The notes under the pieces: model-generated
What the model was told of the DNA's origin: nothing
What the model saw: only the letters and a program-made list of their open reading frames with translations
The model's database searches: none
In this document: positions 9,148-19,806 of the stretch, piece after piece
How positions within the stretch are numbered: the stretch's first letter is position 1
Layout: each line of letters begins with the position of its first letter
Translations under genes and position numbers: made by a program
Assembly: GCF_004117075.1 (NCBI RefSeq)
Contig: NZ_CP026721.1
Location: 2,108,001 to 2,172,000 of the forward strand
From: Fervidobacterium changbaicum
GTDB lineage: Bacteria; Thermotogota; Thermotogae; Thermotogales; Fervidobacteriaceae
Direction of reading: 5' to 3'
DNA: 64,000 bases

Positions 9148-10671
9148 TTGAGATTAAACCCTGGAGAGATTGTTAGAGTATTGGAAAGTAAAATAGCAGA
9201 ATATCAAGAAGAGATAAAGCTTGAAGATGTTGGAAAGGTTATACAAGTCGGAGATGGCATAGCAAGAGTTTATGGATTGAACAACGTAATGGCCAACGAA
9301 ATGGTTGAATTTGTAGAAACCGGTACCAAAGGATTGGCTTTCAACCTGGAAGAAGATAACGTTGGTATCATTATACTCGGTGATTACAAAGAGATAAAAG
9401 AAGGTCATACGGTTCGAAGGCTTAATAGAATCATGGAAATTCCTGTTGGAGAAGGGCTCCTTGGTCGTGTCGTCAATCCTCTTGGAGAACCGCTCGATGG
9501 ACTTGGCCCCATTGAGTACAAAGAAACAAGACCTGTGGAATTTAAGGCGCCTGGTGTTATTTATAGGAAACCTGTCGATACGCCACTTCAAACAGGTCTC
9601 AAAGTTATAGATTCTTTGATACCCATTGGAAGAGGGCAAAGGGAACTAATAATCGGAGATAGGCAGACAGGTAAGACAGCTATAGCAATAGATACAATTA
9701 TCAACCAAAAAGGTAAAGGAGTATATTGTATCTACGTTGCAATAGGGCAAAAAGCCTCTGCAGTGGCAAGAATAGTCGAAAAGCTCAGGCAAACAGGTGC
9801 TATGGAATACACAACCGTTGTTGTTGCGGCTTCGTCTGACCCTGCAACATTACAGTACCTTGCACCGTACGCCGGTTGTGCAATGGGCGAATACTTTATG
9901 TTCAATGGGAAGGACGCGCTCGTAGTTTACGACGACCTGTCGAAGCACGCGGTTGCTTACAGGCAAATTTCGTTGCTTTTGAGAAGGCCACCTGGAAGGG
10001 AAGCCTACCCTGGTGATGTGTTCTACTTGCACTCAAGATTACTTGAACGTGCGGCAAGGTTGAATGAGGATTACGGAGGCGGTTCTCTGACCGCTCTTCC
10101 AATAATTGAGACGCAGGCAAACGATATTTCTGCTTATATTCCAACAAACGTTATTTCCATCACAGATGGTCAGATATACCTTGAACCTAACCTGTTTTAT
10201 GCAGGACAAAGACCTGCCGTTAACATAGGTCTGTCAGTTTCTCGTGTCGGTGGAGCTGCGCAAATCAAAGCAATGAAGCAAGTCGCAGGTTCTTTGAAGC
10301 TCGATTTGGCGCAGTACCGCGAGCTTGAAACATTTGCTCAGTTTGCAACCGAGCTTGATCCAGCTACGCAAGCACAAATAACAAGAGGTCAGAGATTGAT
10401 GGAGCTCATGAAACAACCGCAATACAGCCCTATGGAAGTTGAAGAGCAAGTGGTGGTACTATTTGCAGGTGTTAATGGCTATCTCGACGACCTGCCGCTA
10501 TCTGCGGTCCGTCCATTCGAAGATGGATTCTTGAAATTTGTAAAGGAAAAGTACAAAGAAATATTGGACGAAATAAGGACGACAAAGCAGATTTCAAAAG
10601 AATTGGAAGAGAAACTGCATAGCATAGTCAAGGAGTTCAAAGAAGAGTTTGTAAAAGTTTACGGGAAGTGA
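9148..10671 (+). CDS. atpA: F-type ATP synthase subunit alpha
   Basis: A 507-residue non-catalytic nucleotide-binding subunit of F1. The beta-barrel N-terminus is followed by Walker [16 protein letters not shown], the [29 protein letters not shown] segment and the helical C-terminus. The start is TTG 9148, four bases after the atpH stop, with GAGAGGGG upstream. The length is normal and there are no disruptions. Confidence 0.97.
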   Translation: MRLNPGEIVRVLESKIAEYQEEIKLEDVGKVIQVGDGIARVYGLNNVMANEMVEFVETGTKGLAFNLEEDNVGIIILGDYKEIKEGHTVRRLNRIMEIPVGEGLLGRVVNPLGEPLDGLGPIEYKETRPVEFKAPGVIYRKPVDTPLQTGLKVIDSLIPIGRGQRELIIGDRQTGKTAIAIDTIINQKGKGVYCIYVAIGQKASAVARIVEKLRQTGAMEYTTVVVAASSDPATLQYLAPYAGCAMGEYFMFNGKDALVVYDDLSKHAVAYRQISLLLRRPPGREAYPGDVFYLHSRLLERAARLNEDYGGGSLTALPIIETQANDISAYIPTNVISITDGQIYLEPNLFYAGQRPAVNIGLSVSRVGGAAQIKAMKQVAGSLKLDLAQYRELETFAQFATELDPATQAQITRGQRLMELMKQPQYSPMEVEEQVVVLFAGVNGYLDDLPLSAVRPFEDGFLKFVKEKYKEILDEIRTTKQISKELEEKLHSIVKEFKEEFVKVYGK

Positions 10672-10677
10672 TATTAA

Positions 10678-11520
10678 ATGAGCAGAGGTAAACTGCTTCA
10701 AATAAAAAGAAAAATCAACGCAACACAGTCACTCCAAAAGATAACAAAAGCCATGGAAATGGTCTCAACTGCCCGCATTAAGAAGGTCGAAAAAAGACTT
10801 CAGATGGCACGGGAGTTCCTCAATGAGACTAAAAAAATAGCCGCGCGTGTCCATTTTGAAGTCAAACATCCGTTCGTGACGGGAAACGGCAAAAAGGTCC
10901 TTATTGTCATAGGGACCGATATGGGATTGTGCGGTTCATTCCCAACTGAGATTGCAAAAAGGGCGATTTCACTCGATAAGAAGGAAAATTTCGATCAACT
11001 GTACATCGTCGGAGCAAAGATTGCGCCTGTTTTTAGAAATAATCCGAAAGTTGTTCGAATATACGAGCACGTATATGAAACACCAACCTTTGATTTCACT
11101 AAAACATTGGTTAACGACTTGCTAGCAAACGGCGCTGGAAAGGTAAAGGTCATATACGGAAGGTTTAAAAATAAATTAGCTCAGGTTCCAGACGTGTACG
11201 ATTTGACACCTATACAGGTAGAAACAAGTTCAGTATCAGGATCAACTGAAAAAGGCGACAGGTACGAATTCGAGCCATCTGAAGAAAGTTTCCAAAACGC
11301 ACTTGTTGAATTTTACGCTTCAAGTGTTTTGTATTCTTTAGCTTTTGAGACGAAAATTAGTGAGCTCTACGCACGCCAGAATGCTATGCGGAATGCTACC
11401 GAAAACGCCGAAGAAGTGGTCAGAATATTGACCATTGAATATAATAAGGCACGTCAAGCTTCAATTACTCAAGAGCTAATAGAAATAGTAACCGGTGCTG
11501 ATGCATTGAAGGAAGAGTAA
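10678..11520 (+). CDS. atpG: F-type ATP synthase subunit gamma
   Basis: A 280-residue rotor shaft. The N-terminal helix (KRKINATQSLQKITKAMEMV) and the C-terminal helix (ASSVLYSLAFETKISELYARQNAMRNATENAEE) form the coiled coil turning inside the alpha/beta hexamer. The central Rossmann-like part contains IGTDMGLCGSFPTEI. It follows atpA by six bases. Confidence 0.95.
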   Translation: MSRGKLLQIKRKINATQSLQKITKAMEMVSTARIKKVEKRLQMAREFLNETKKIAARVHFEVKHPFVTGNGKKVLIVIGTDMGLCGSFPTEIAKRAISLDKKENFDQLYIVGAKIAPVFRNNPKVVRIYEHVYETPTFDFTKTLVNDLLANGAGKVKVIYGRFKNKLAQVPDVYDLTPIQVETSSVSGSTEKGDRYEFEPSEESFQNALVEFYASSVLYSLAFETKISELYARQNAMRNATENAEEVVRILTIEYNKARQASITQELIEIVTGADALKEE

Positions 11521-11523
11521 TAA

Positions 11524-12981
<1,458 letters not shown>

Positions 12982-13021
12982 AAGATAAAGAGGAAATGAT
13001 ACTGCTTAGGAGTTGATTTCG

Positions 13022-13309
13022 ATGAAGATAAAAATAGTAACTCCGTATAAAATTGTTGAATTCGACAATGCCAAATTGATAGTTTTTAAAACTGTCGAAG
13101 GAGAGATGGGTGTTCTCGATAAGAGAGCACCCATTATTACAAAACTGGCAATATCTGATGTTCGTATTCAGACAGAAAGTGGCGAGGAGAAGCTCAAGGT
13201 TATCGATGGCTTTCTCCACTGTGATGGAAGCAGCACCGTTGTTATACTCACAGAGGAAGTTGGAAGACCTGAGGAGTTTGATCCTCACAAATTTCGAAAA
13301 GAGGAATAA
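13022..13309 (+). CDS. atpC: F-type ATP synthase subunit epsilon, short form lacking the helical C-terminal domain
   Basis: A 95-residue protein consisting of the N-terminal beta sandwich only (MKIKIVTPYKIVEFDNAKLIVFKT, VEGEMGVLDKRAPI, VDGFLHCDGS..VVILTEE). E. coli epsilon is about 139 residues and ends in two helices that can inhibit F1; here the frame stops right after the sandwich. ATG 13022 is nine bases after TTAGGAG; TTG 13013 is less likely. It is the last gene of the atp cluster. Confidence 0.9.
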   Translation: MKIKIVTPYKIVEFDNAKLIVFKTVEGEMGVLDKRAPIITKLAISDVRIQTESGEEKLKVIDGFLHCDGSSTVVILTEEVGRPEEFDPHKFRKEE

Positions 13310-13390
13310 AAAGACGTAGACAAGTCTTGCAATGCGCTTATATCTGATCGGCAATGCAAAATTACAAATTCTTTGAAGAGGTGAATTCAT

Positions 13391-14224
13391 CTGAAGAGTG
13401 CCATAGTGATAGACAGCACTACAAAGTTAAGAGACGATTTTCGTCCAAACATTGATATATACACCGTGCCTGTCCGGGTCTTCATAAACGACCAAGAGTT
13501 TGATGACACAGAAGAGATAACGGATAAGATTCTTGAGGCGCTAAATAGGGGTGAAAAAGTAGAGACCTCTCTACCTCGTGTGGATCTTGTCGAGGATTTG
13601 CTGGGACGACTGCGAAAAGAATATGACGTTGTCTATGTTTTATCCATCTCCTCTTTACTCAGTGGAACGTATAACCTTTTTTACACAATAGCGAACAAAT
13701 ACGAGAACGTGTTCGTTTTCGATTCAAAGACCGTTAGTATTCAAAATACATACGTTTTAGAGAGGATGGTAAATGATATATCGCTTGGCAAAAAAATAGA
13801 AGAAGATGATATAATATCTTATAGAGATGATTCTCTCTTTCTGATTTCCGTTTTTGACGTAACACAGCTTCAAAGAAGTGGAAGGATTGGAAAAGTTACC
13901 TCGTTGATAGGTAAAATGATGCACATCAAACCTATACTTACTATAGCGCGAAATGGAGAAGTTCAATTAGTACAAAAGGCCATTGGCATCAAAAAGGTGA
14001 AAGACATTATCAGAGAAAAGGTTCAAGAGTTTGTTGAAAAGGCCAGGCAAAAAAATAGGGGAATAAGGGTTTATGGGGCAGTTGGAACGGAAGAATATAA
14101 GGATTTTGTGTACGAAGTAGCACAAATGTACGATGTTAAACCATACTTTGTTGATATAGGACCAGCTGTTACAACACATGTTGGGACAGAAGGATTTGGA
14201 ATACTCGTAGGTTTGGATTTTTGA
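13391..14224 (+). CDS. DegV family fatty-acid-binding protein (first of two)
   Basis: A DegV/EDD-fold protein of about 277 residues. Visible features are the N-terminal AIVIDSTTKL, SISSLLSGTYNLF with the fatty-acid head-group-binding serine region, GRIGKVTSLIGKMMHIKPILT and the C-terminal GPAVTTHVGTEGFGILVGLDF. Such proteins (FakB-like) deliver fatty acids to FakA kinase; no fakA is visible here. The frame has no ATG near the expected N-terminus. Alignment logic and the GAGGTG at 13378-13383 point to a CTG start at 13391, while GTG 13406 would cut the first beta strand. It lies 80 bases after atpC. Confidence 0.85.
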   Translation: MKSAIVIDSTTKLRDDFRPNIDIYTVPVRVFINDQEFDDTEEITDKILEALNRGEKVETSLPRVDLVEDLLGRLRKEYDVVYVLSISSLLSGTYNLFYTIANKYENVFVFDSKTVSIQNTYVLERMVNDISLGKKIEEDDIISYRDDSLFLISVFDVTQLQRSGRIGKVTSLIGKMMHIKPILTIARNGEVQLVQKAIGIKKVKDIIREKVQEFVEKARQKNRGIRVYGAVGTEEYKDFVYEVAQMYDVKPYFVDIGPAVTTHVGTEGFGILVGLDF

Positions 14225-14265
14225 TTCCCAGCGTTATTATTGCACAACGAGGTAGGTGGATCTGT

Positions 14266-15093
14266 GTGAAAAATATTTACCTCTTTGACAGTTCTGTAGA
14301 TTACCAGCCTGGCTTTGATTTCGGGGTCCCAACTGACGTATTTCCACTTCGTGTGTATGTGGACGGTAAGGAATATATCGATAAAGTTACTATTACTGAC
14401 GAACAGTTCTATGAGTTTTGCCTCGCTGGGGCGAAGGTTTCGACCTCTCAACCGAATCCAGAAATGATGAGGGACAAGTTGAAAAAATGTTCTAAAGAAT
14501 TCGAAAATGTTTACGTGGTCACTATCTCGCAAAAATTGAGTGGAACATATGATACCATCTCGTCTATTGTCAAAGATGAGAGACTGAAAAACGTGACTGT
14601 CCTTGACTCGAAGAGTGGTAGTGTAAAGACAACTTACGTGCTACAGCGCGTGATCAACGCCGCCGAAAATGGCATCAAAGTAACTCAGGAGATAGTTGAT
14701 ACATTTGTTAAGGAGAGTCTATTAGTTTTTTCCGTTTCCTCGCTTGAGTATCTCGAGCGTGGTGGAAGAATAGGTCATGCTAAAGCGTTGCTCGGAAAAC
14801 TTTTAAGAATCAAACCTATACTCACAACGAACGACGAAGGTTATACAGCTTCACTCGGGATGGAACGAACCCATGACGGACTTATAAACCGAATGAGAGA
14901 GCTAACAAAAGAGTTCATGGCAAAAGTAGATAATCCGATAGTAATTGGTGGATACGGAGTTGTTCACATGAAAGAATATCTTGACAAACTTTTGAAAGGA
15001 TTCAATGTTCACTCAGTGGCGCGAATTGGACCTGCAATAGCTGCTCATGTTGGGCCAGAAGTCTTCGGCCTAGTTGTTGGAAGGGGGTTTTGA
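14266..15093 (+). CDS. DegV family fatty-acid-binding protein (second of two)
   Basis: A 275-residue DegV homologue, paralogous to its upstream neighbour: ISQKLSGTYDTISSIV, SLEYLERGGRIGHAKALLGKLLRIKPIL and GPAIAAHVGPEVFGLVVGRGF align with the same parts. GTG 14266 (KNIYLFDSSVDYQ) has AGGTGG six bases upstream. The frame is open to 14221, but the extra residues do not look like DegV. It probably binds a different fatty acid from the first copy, as multiple FakB proteins do in other bacteria; this is inference. Confidence 0.87.
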   Translation: MKNIYLFDSSVDYQPGFDFGVPTDVFPLRVYVDGKEYIDKVTITDEQFYEFCLAGAKVSTSQPNPEMMRDKLKKCSKEFENVYVVTISQKLSGTYDTISSIVKDERLKNVTVLDSKSGSVKTTYVLQRVINAAENGIKVTQEIVDTFVKESLLVFSVSSLEYLERGGRIGHAKALLGKLLRIKPILTTNDEGYTASLGMERTHDGLINRMRELTKEFMAKVDNPIVIGGYGVVHMKEYLDKLLKGFNVHSVARIGPAIAAHVGPEVFGLVVGRGF

Positions 15094-15096
15094 TTG

Positions 15097-15579
15097 ATGA
15101 TTAAAGATTATTTGAACAGCGTTATTGAAGAAAAATCCTCTAAGGATTTTATCGTGTTCTCAGCCGTGATTTTTTCAATAGGATTTGTTCTCTCCATTAT
15201 CTCGAACGCGTTTTTCTTCATTGACCATCCGGTGGTTAAAGTTTTCATTGGAATTGCGAACACTGTCTTCTTTATAGGTGTTGTTGGAGTAAGTATTGTA
15301 ATTTCTAAGTGGTTTAAGAATACGGATGAAAAACTTTACGCACTTGCCAATCTCTATCTTACGTTCACTTTGATTTTTGCTTTCATGTCTTACTTCGTTC
15401 CATTCCTTTTCCTTGTAACCGTTGCACTTATCATAGCATTGATTTTGACTGCGAAGAAATTCATTCTTGGCGAAGAGAAATTACTTGTTGGTAAAACTGT
15501 TTCATATTTCCTCATCACTCTGTCTTTCTACACGATGGAACTTGTGACCGAGCTGAACGAACAAATCATACGGAGGTGA
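15097..15579 (+). CDS. Small multi-pass membrane protein of unknown function
   Basis: A 160-residue protein with about five hydrophobic segments (FIVFSAVIFSIGFVLSIISN, VFIGIANTVFFIGVVGVSIVI, LYLTFTLIFAFMSYFVPFLFLV and others) and short charged ends. I recognise no family. It starts three bases after the degV stop (ATG 15097, with TTG 15094 alternative; AGGGGG upstream) and ends four bases before the hibernation factor gene, so it belongs to the same transcript. Confidence 0.75.
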   Translation: MIKDYLNSVIEEKSSKDFIVFSAVIFSIGFVLSIISNAFFFIDHPVVKVFIGIANTVFFIGVVGVSIVISKWFKNTDEKLYALANLYLTFTLIFAFMSYFVPFLFLVTVALIIALILTAKKFILGEEKLLVGKTVSYFLITLSFYTMELVTELNEQIIRR

Positions 15580-15583
15580 TTCT

Positions 15584-16138
15584 ATGGACGTCAAGACATT
15601 CGCTCGCGGCTTTGAACTCTCAGAAGCTATCGAAAGTTACCTCGACAGAAAACTTGAAAAGGTGAAAAGAGCTCTAGGAATGTTCGTTTCACGGGATGAC
15701 GTGCACATTGAAGCACGTTTTGACAAAGACGGACCATACTATACCTTAAGATTGATGACACACATTAACGGTAAGGATATTGTTGTCCAGGAAAAAGCAA
15801 ACGACATTTATGGAGTTATCGACATCGCATGTGATAATTTTGAAAAAGCAATTAAAAGAGAAAGAGAACTGCACAAGTCCTACCACAAATCGAGTGTGAA
15901 AGGTTTAACAGAAGCGATGGCCGAAGAACTTTCTCCCAGGTATGAAATTGAAGACGAAGAAGACAAAATTGACAGTGTAAAAAGAGTTTATCTTATGCAA
16001 GCTTCGCTGGAAGAAGCGATTGCCCAAATGGACGTCATGGGACATCAGTTCTTCGTTTTCAGGAATGTCGATACCGGAGAAATTAATATGCTCTACAGAA
16101 AGAACGGAAAGTACGCATTGATAGAGTTCCAAGAGTGA
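15584..16138 (+). CDS. hpf: Ribosome hibernation promoting factor, long form
   Basis: A 184-residue protein. The N-terminal ~100 residues form the S30AE domain (FARGFELSEAIESYLDRKLEKVKR, AIKRERELHKSYHK). A linker leads to the C-terminal dimerisation domain (VYLMQASLEEAIAQMDVMGHQFFVFRNVDTGEINMLYRKNGKYALIE). Long HPF forms 100S ribosome dimers in stationary phase. The strong ACGGAGGTGA ribosome binding site precedes ATG 15584. It is the last gene of the atp-degV transcript before the hairpin at 16191. Confidence 0.95.
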   Translation: MDVKTFARGFELSEAIESYLDRKLEKVKRALGMFVSRDDVHIEARFDKDGPYYTLRLMTHINGKDIVVQEKANDIYGVIDIACDNFEKAIKRERELHKSYHKSSVKGLTEAMAEELSPRYEIEDEEDKIDSVKRVYLMQASLEEAIAQMDVMGHQFFVFRNVDTGEINMLYRKNGKYALIEFQE

Positions 16139-16190
16139 GAACGATTAATAAAAAATCGGAAGAATTTGCTGAATAAAAAATATGAAACCA

Positions 16191-16223
16191 ACAACAAGTG
16201 CCCCTTTGCGGGGCACTTGTTGT
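16191..16223 (+). terminator. Stem-loop between convergent hpf and thiD/thiN genes
   Basis: A perfect 14 bp stem, ACAACAAGTGCCCC with GGGGCACTTGTTGT, and a 5-base loop. There is no long T run on either side, although the right arm is T rich. It lies 52 bases after hpf and could end transcription from hpf. From 16224 to 16423 I see no supported gene. Confidence 0.55.
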
Positions 16224-16423
16224 TGAATTGAGTGAGAAATGACGCAATTTTTGAGTGGTAAAAACTTAATTTTGAACAACTGGACAATATGCAATAGTCG
16301 TTTCAAGTATCTTGGCAAAGATATCCGAAACATCGTAATTAACGAATGGACCGTGAACGACTCTCTTTATTTTTCTAACCGAAGTACTTTTAATTATCTT
16401 AAGAAAATGTTTTTTGAGTTTCT

Positions 16424-17698
16424 TTATAACCTAACTTGAGTTGTTTTTCCGACGACCTTTTTGATCTTCTCCATAACATCTTTTGGACTTCTTCCAAAAA
16501 CTCTTATCATTGCTTCTTTTCCAAACCATCCTTCGTCGTAAATGATGTCCGGTATCTGTTCCGAAGTTCTCACAGCACTTTTTATCATCCATTCCATCGA
16601 TTTTCCATCTTCATTTCTAACCTCATCTGGTTCACTTGCTCTGTCGTACTTGAAAACTTTCAGCCCAGCATTCACTGCGTTTTCTATGTATTCAGGGAGG
16701 TACCTAATGTTACTAACACATCTAATCTGTGGGGCGTATTTCTTTGCTGTTAGACACATTCTTGCTGTGTGTGACTTGTCCTTAAAAGCAGGTCCTGACA
16801 CAAATGTTGGAATTCCTTCTTTGAGCCTAATTCTTCCGGGGAATTTGGCTACTTCGTATTCATTTTCTGACCAAGGTAGAGCATACGACACGTTCTGCCC
16901 AACTTCAGGTACCGTGTACTTTCCTATTCTCACAAGCTCTTCGACTATCTCTTCGAGTTCTTCCAAAGCTTCATATTTCATCCATTCACGAGCAAGTTTT
17001 TCAGTCTGTACTTGCCTCAATGGTTCCTCCTTTCCGCTGAGTATGAGAATCTTTTTCATGATTCTCATTGTCTCAATTATGGCTTCGTTCGGTGGATATC
17101 CAAGATATATGAATCCTGCTAATAAACTGCTGAATGCACAACCTGTGCCGTGAAAGTGCGATTTACCATTGTGGATTATTCTTTCTTCTGCAAAGTACTT
17201 GCCCGAGTACAAAACAGAAATTCTGTCAGAATGATCGTTCGAATGTCCAAATGTTATTACGAACTTCTTATCAGAATCGCGCTCTGCTATGTGGAGAACT
17301 TGAAGCTTTTCAGCTTCGTTGTTGTTTAGAACAACAAGATCCGCGTAATCAAGATTTTCCTTCACTATTTCGGCAGATTCAAAAAAGTAACCAGAACTTG
17401 AGCTAAGAATCACGTTCCAAATGATTTTGGCATTTGGGAACTTCTCTCTTATAAGCTTTACAAACTCTGGCGAAATGAGTCCGATTTTTATCACCTTAGG
17501 TTCCGGAAGAACTGACAACTCTCTTTCAATTTCTTCCCACTTCCTGAAAGTTATAGAGAAAACCCTTTCACTATTTTGGACGGTATAACAGCTTACAACC
17601 CCGAATGCCGTTATCCCAAGAAGCGAAAGAGACTTTATATCTTGAAGTATACCCGCTCCCGCAGACGGGTCAAAGCCAGATATCACAAGTAGCATCAT
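16424..17698 (-). CDS. thiDN: Bifunctional HMP(-P) kinase ThiD fused to thiamine-phosphate synthase ThiN
   Basis: A 424-residue cytosolic enzyme. The N-terminal half is ThiD (ribokinase fold: LVISGFDPSAGAGILQDIKSL, SCYTVQNS, and the anion hole FHGTGCAFSSLLAG), which makes HMP pyrophosphate. The C-terminal ~170 residues are ThiN (ALPWSENEYEVAKFPGRIRL, CLTAKKYAPQIRCVSNIRY, EGWFGKEAMIRVFGRSP), which joins HMP-PP and thiazole phosphate in place of ThiE. ThiDN fusions are known in archaea and Thermotogales. The start is one of two adjacent ATGs (17698/17695) after GGGAGGG; the first overlaps the upstream stop (ATGA). It is the last gene of the riboswitch-controlled operon. Confidence 0.93.
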   Translation of the reverse strand: MMLLVISGFDPSAGAGILQDIKSLSLLGITAFGVVSCYTVQNSERVFSITFRKWEEIERELSVLPEPKVIKIGLISPEFVKLIREKFPNAKIIWNVILSSSSGYFFESAEIVKENLDYADLVVLNNNEAEKLQVLHIAERDSDKKFVITFGHSNDHSDRISVLYSGKYFAEERIIHNGKSHFHGTGCAFSSLLAGFIYLGYPPNEAIIETMRIMKKILILSGKEEPLRQVQTEKLAREWMKYEALEELEEIVEELVRIGKYTVPEVGQNVSYALPWSENEYEVAKFPGRIRLKEGIPTFVSGPAFKDKSHTARMCLTAKKYAPQIRCVSNIRYLPEYIENAVNAGLKVFKYDRASEPDEVRNEDGKSMEWMIKSAVRTSEQIPDIIYDEGWFGKEAMIRVFGRSPKDVMEKIKKVVGKTTQVRL

Positions 17699-18471
17699 AA
17701 TCCCTCCCAAAAGGCTATAAGTTTTTCAAGTCCCTCTTGACAATCGTTCGATGCTTCAAGCGTAAAATCGCAATTTAGTGACCTTATTCGTTCGAGTAGT
17801 ATTTTGAATTCCGCAGAACACCCCCAAGGGGCATGGTGACACTTTTCGTAAACCTTTGAATCAGCGTAGTAAAGGTGCACTTCGGAGATGTATTCTTCAA
17901 CAACATCCACGAACTCCACAGTGCTAAAGCCGTATCGTTCGCTATCGAGTAACAGATGGCCTAAGTCAAGACAGAGAGTTGTACCAGTTTGCTCGAGAAA
18001 CCACCTGTAGTCTTTTGCGTTGTGGAAATATTCGTTGTAGTAAACGTTTTCTATTCTTACCTGACAATAATTGCTCAGATTTCTAACGTGTTCAATTGCT
18101 TCCTTCAAGATATTTTTGTCCTTCAACCAATTCTCTGTTTGCTTTGCGTTTGGAAAGTGGATTACGACATACTCAGCTCCTATCTCTTTTGCTAATTTGC
18201 AGCATTGTTCGTTCTTTTCATAAGTTTCTTTTCTTAGTTCGGTTGAAAGCGAAGATGGATTGGGATGAACAGCTTGGTATCTGAAAACAAACGGTGCGTG
18301 AATACCAAAAGTAGCACCCTTCTCATTTAAAAAATCAAGGACAACTGGAAGGTCCTCCTTTTTGAAAAAGGTAAGTTCGTAATGCGTTGAATTTGGAAGA
18401 GTTTTGAGAAGCGAGACATTAGCTCGAATTAAACTTGTAGAAACACATTTTCTTTTTCTTTTCAAGCTCAT
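17695..18471 (-). CDS. Xylose-isomerase-like TIM barrel protein in the thiamine operon
   Basis: A 258-residue member of the AP_endonuc_2/sugar phosphate isomerase-epimerase fold. Candidate metal ligands occur at the usual strand ends: the GIHAPF histidine, VVIHFPN, RIENVYY (E), CLDLGHLL (D and H), EVHLYYAD (H) and TLEASND (E). Substrate unknown. It sits inside the thi operon, 21 bases after thiC and overlapping thiDN by four, so its product is made together with the thiamine enzymes. Possible roles are a thiazole or pyrimidine salvage step or metabolite repair; none is shown by sequence. Confidence 0.8.
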   Translation of the reverse strand: MSLKRKRKCVSTSLIRANVSLLKTLPNSTHYELTFFKKEDLPVVLDFLNEKGATFGIHAPFVFRYQAVHPNPSSLSTELRKETYEKNEQCCKLAKEIGAEYVVIHFPNAKQTENWLKDKNILKEAIEHVRNLSNYCQVRIENVYYNEYFHNAKDYRWFLEQTGTTLCLDLGHLLLDSERYGFSTVEFVDVVEEYISEVHLYYADSKVYEKCHHAPWGCSAEFKILLERIRSLNCDFTLEASNDCQEGLEKLIAFWEGL

Positions 18472-18492
18472 AGTGCCACATCACCTGAACAG

Positions 18493-19806
18493 TTACATCA
18501 TAACTGTTATCTTACCTTCCGAAAAATCTTTAGTGACTTTAATAGCACAAAAAGGACCGCACATGGAACATCCTTCAGACTCGTATGGTCTGGATTTCAG
18601 TTTCTTTTTTGCATCCTCGGAATGTATCGCGAGTTCGAACATTTTGTTCCAATCGAATCTTGCTCGAGCCAAAGCCATTTGATGTTCCAATTCCAGCGCT
18701 TTCTTATTGCCCCTTGCAACATCAGCGATAACCGCAGCTATCTTTGAAGCAATTACGCCGTACTTAACATCTTCTACATCCGGTAGTGCCACGTGTTCGG
18801 CAGGAGTTACGTAACAGATGAAATCGCAGCCGTGATAAGCAGCGAAGGCAGCTCCAACTGCGCTCACTATGTGATCATGCCCCACTCCCCGGTCTGTCGG
18901 AAGTGGGCCAAGTAAGAATATGGGAGCTCCCTTACCTATCTTTTTCATCAACTTCACGTTGGTTTCTATCTCGTTCAGTGGTACATGTCCAGGACCTTCT
19001 AACATCACTTGGACACCTTTTTCCCTTGCCCTATCCACAAGTTGACTCATGACAAAGAGCTCTTCCAACTGCTGAGGGTCGGTTGCATCAACCACAGCGC
19101 CTGGTCTCATCCCGTCGCCTAAGCTCAGCGTGATGTCGAATTCCGCAGCTATATCAAGTATCTCATCGAAATGCTCATAGAACGGATTCTCCCTATTGTT
19201 CTTTATCATCCATCCTGCGATAATAGCCCCACCTCGACTCACGATCTTTAGAATCCGCTTACTGTCTTTGAGCTTTTTTAACACATCCTTAGTGATTCCA
19301 ACATGGATGGTCATGAAATCTATGCCATCTTTGGCATGAGCATAAACCATGTCTATAAAATCTTTCTCTGAAAAATCGATGACGTTCTTTCCTTCCTCAT
19401 ATGCTTTGACCGCCGAATCGTAAATGGGAACCGAGCCAACGGGTACGGGTGAGTTCTCAACGATGATTCTCCTCATCTCCGATAGATTACCCCAAGTTGA
19501 TAGCACCATAACTGAATCAGCACCGGCACTAAGGGCAACGTTCAACTTTTCCAGTTCTTCCTTGAGAGACGAGTACCCAAAAGACGTTCCTATGTTCGCG
19601 TTCACCTTTACTGAGAAATTAGAACCGATAACCTTCGGTTTACTGATGTTGTGCAATCTGTTCTTTGGAATGACAGCCTGACCGTTTGCCAGCTTTTCCA
19701 TAATCACTTCGACAGATACTCCTTCACCCAACGCGCAGATTCTCATCTCTTCAGAAACTATATTGTTCCGAGCCATCTGCATTTGTGTCATGAACCTATC
19801 GCTCAT
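18493..19806 (-). CDS. thiC: Phosphomethylpyrimidine (HMP-P) synthase ThiC, short form
   Basis: A 437-residue radical SAM enzyme converting aminoimidazole ribotide to HMP phosphate. Family segments are [63 protein letters not shown] and [17 protein letters not shown]. The C-terminal iron-sulfur motif reads [12 protein letters not shown]413, C416 and C420, spacing CX2CX3C rather than the textbook CX2CX4C. It lacks the N-terminal domain of the ~600-residue proteobacterial ThiC. The ATG follows GGGAGGGAG and overlaps the thi4 stop by 11 bases. Confidence 0.96.
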   Translation of the reverse strand: MSDRFMTQMQMARNNIVSEEMRICALGEGVSVEVIMEKLANGQAVIPKNRLHNISKPKVIGSNFSVKVNANIGTSFGYSSLKEELEKLNVALSAGADSVMVLSTWGNLSEMRRIIVENSPVPVGSVPIYDSAVKAYEEGKNVIDFSEKDFIDMVYAHAKDGIDFMTIHVGITKDVLKKLKDSKRILKIVSRGGAIIAGWMIKNNRENPFYEHFDEILDIAAEFDITLSLGDGMRPGAVVDATDPQQLEELFVMSQLVDRAREKGVQVMLEGPGHVPLNEIETNVKLMKKIGKGAPIFLLGPLPTDRGVGHDHIVSAVGAAFAAYHGCDFICYVTPAEHVALPDVEDVKYGVIASKIAAVIADVARGNKKALELEHQMALARARFDWNKMFELAIHSEDAKKKLKSRPYESEGCSMCGPFCAIKVTKDFSEGKITVMM

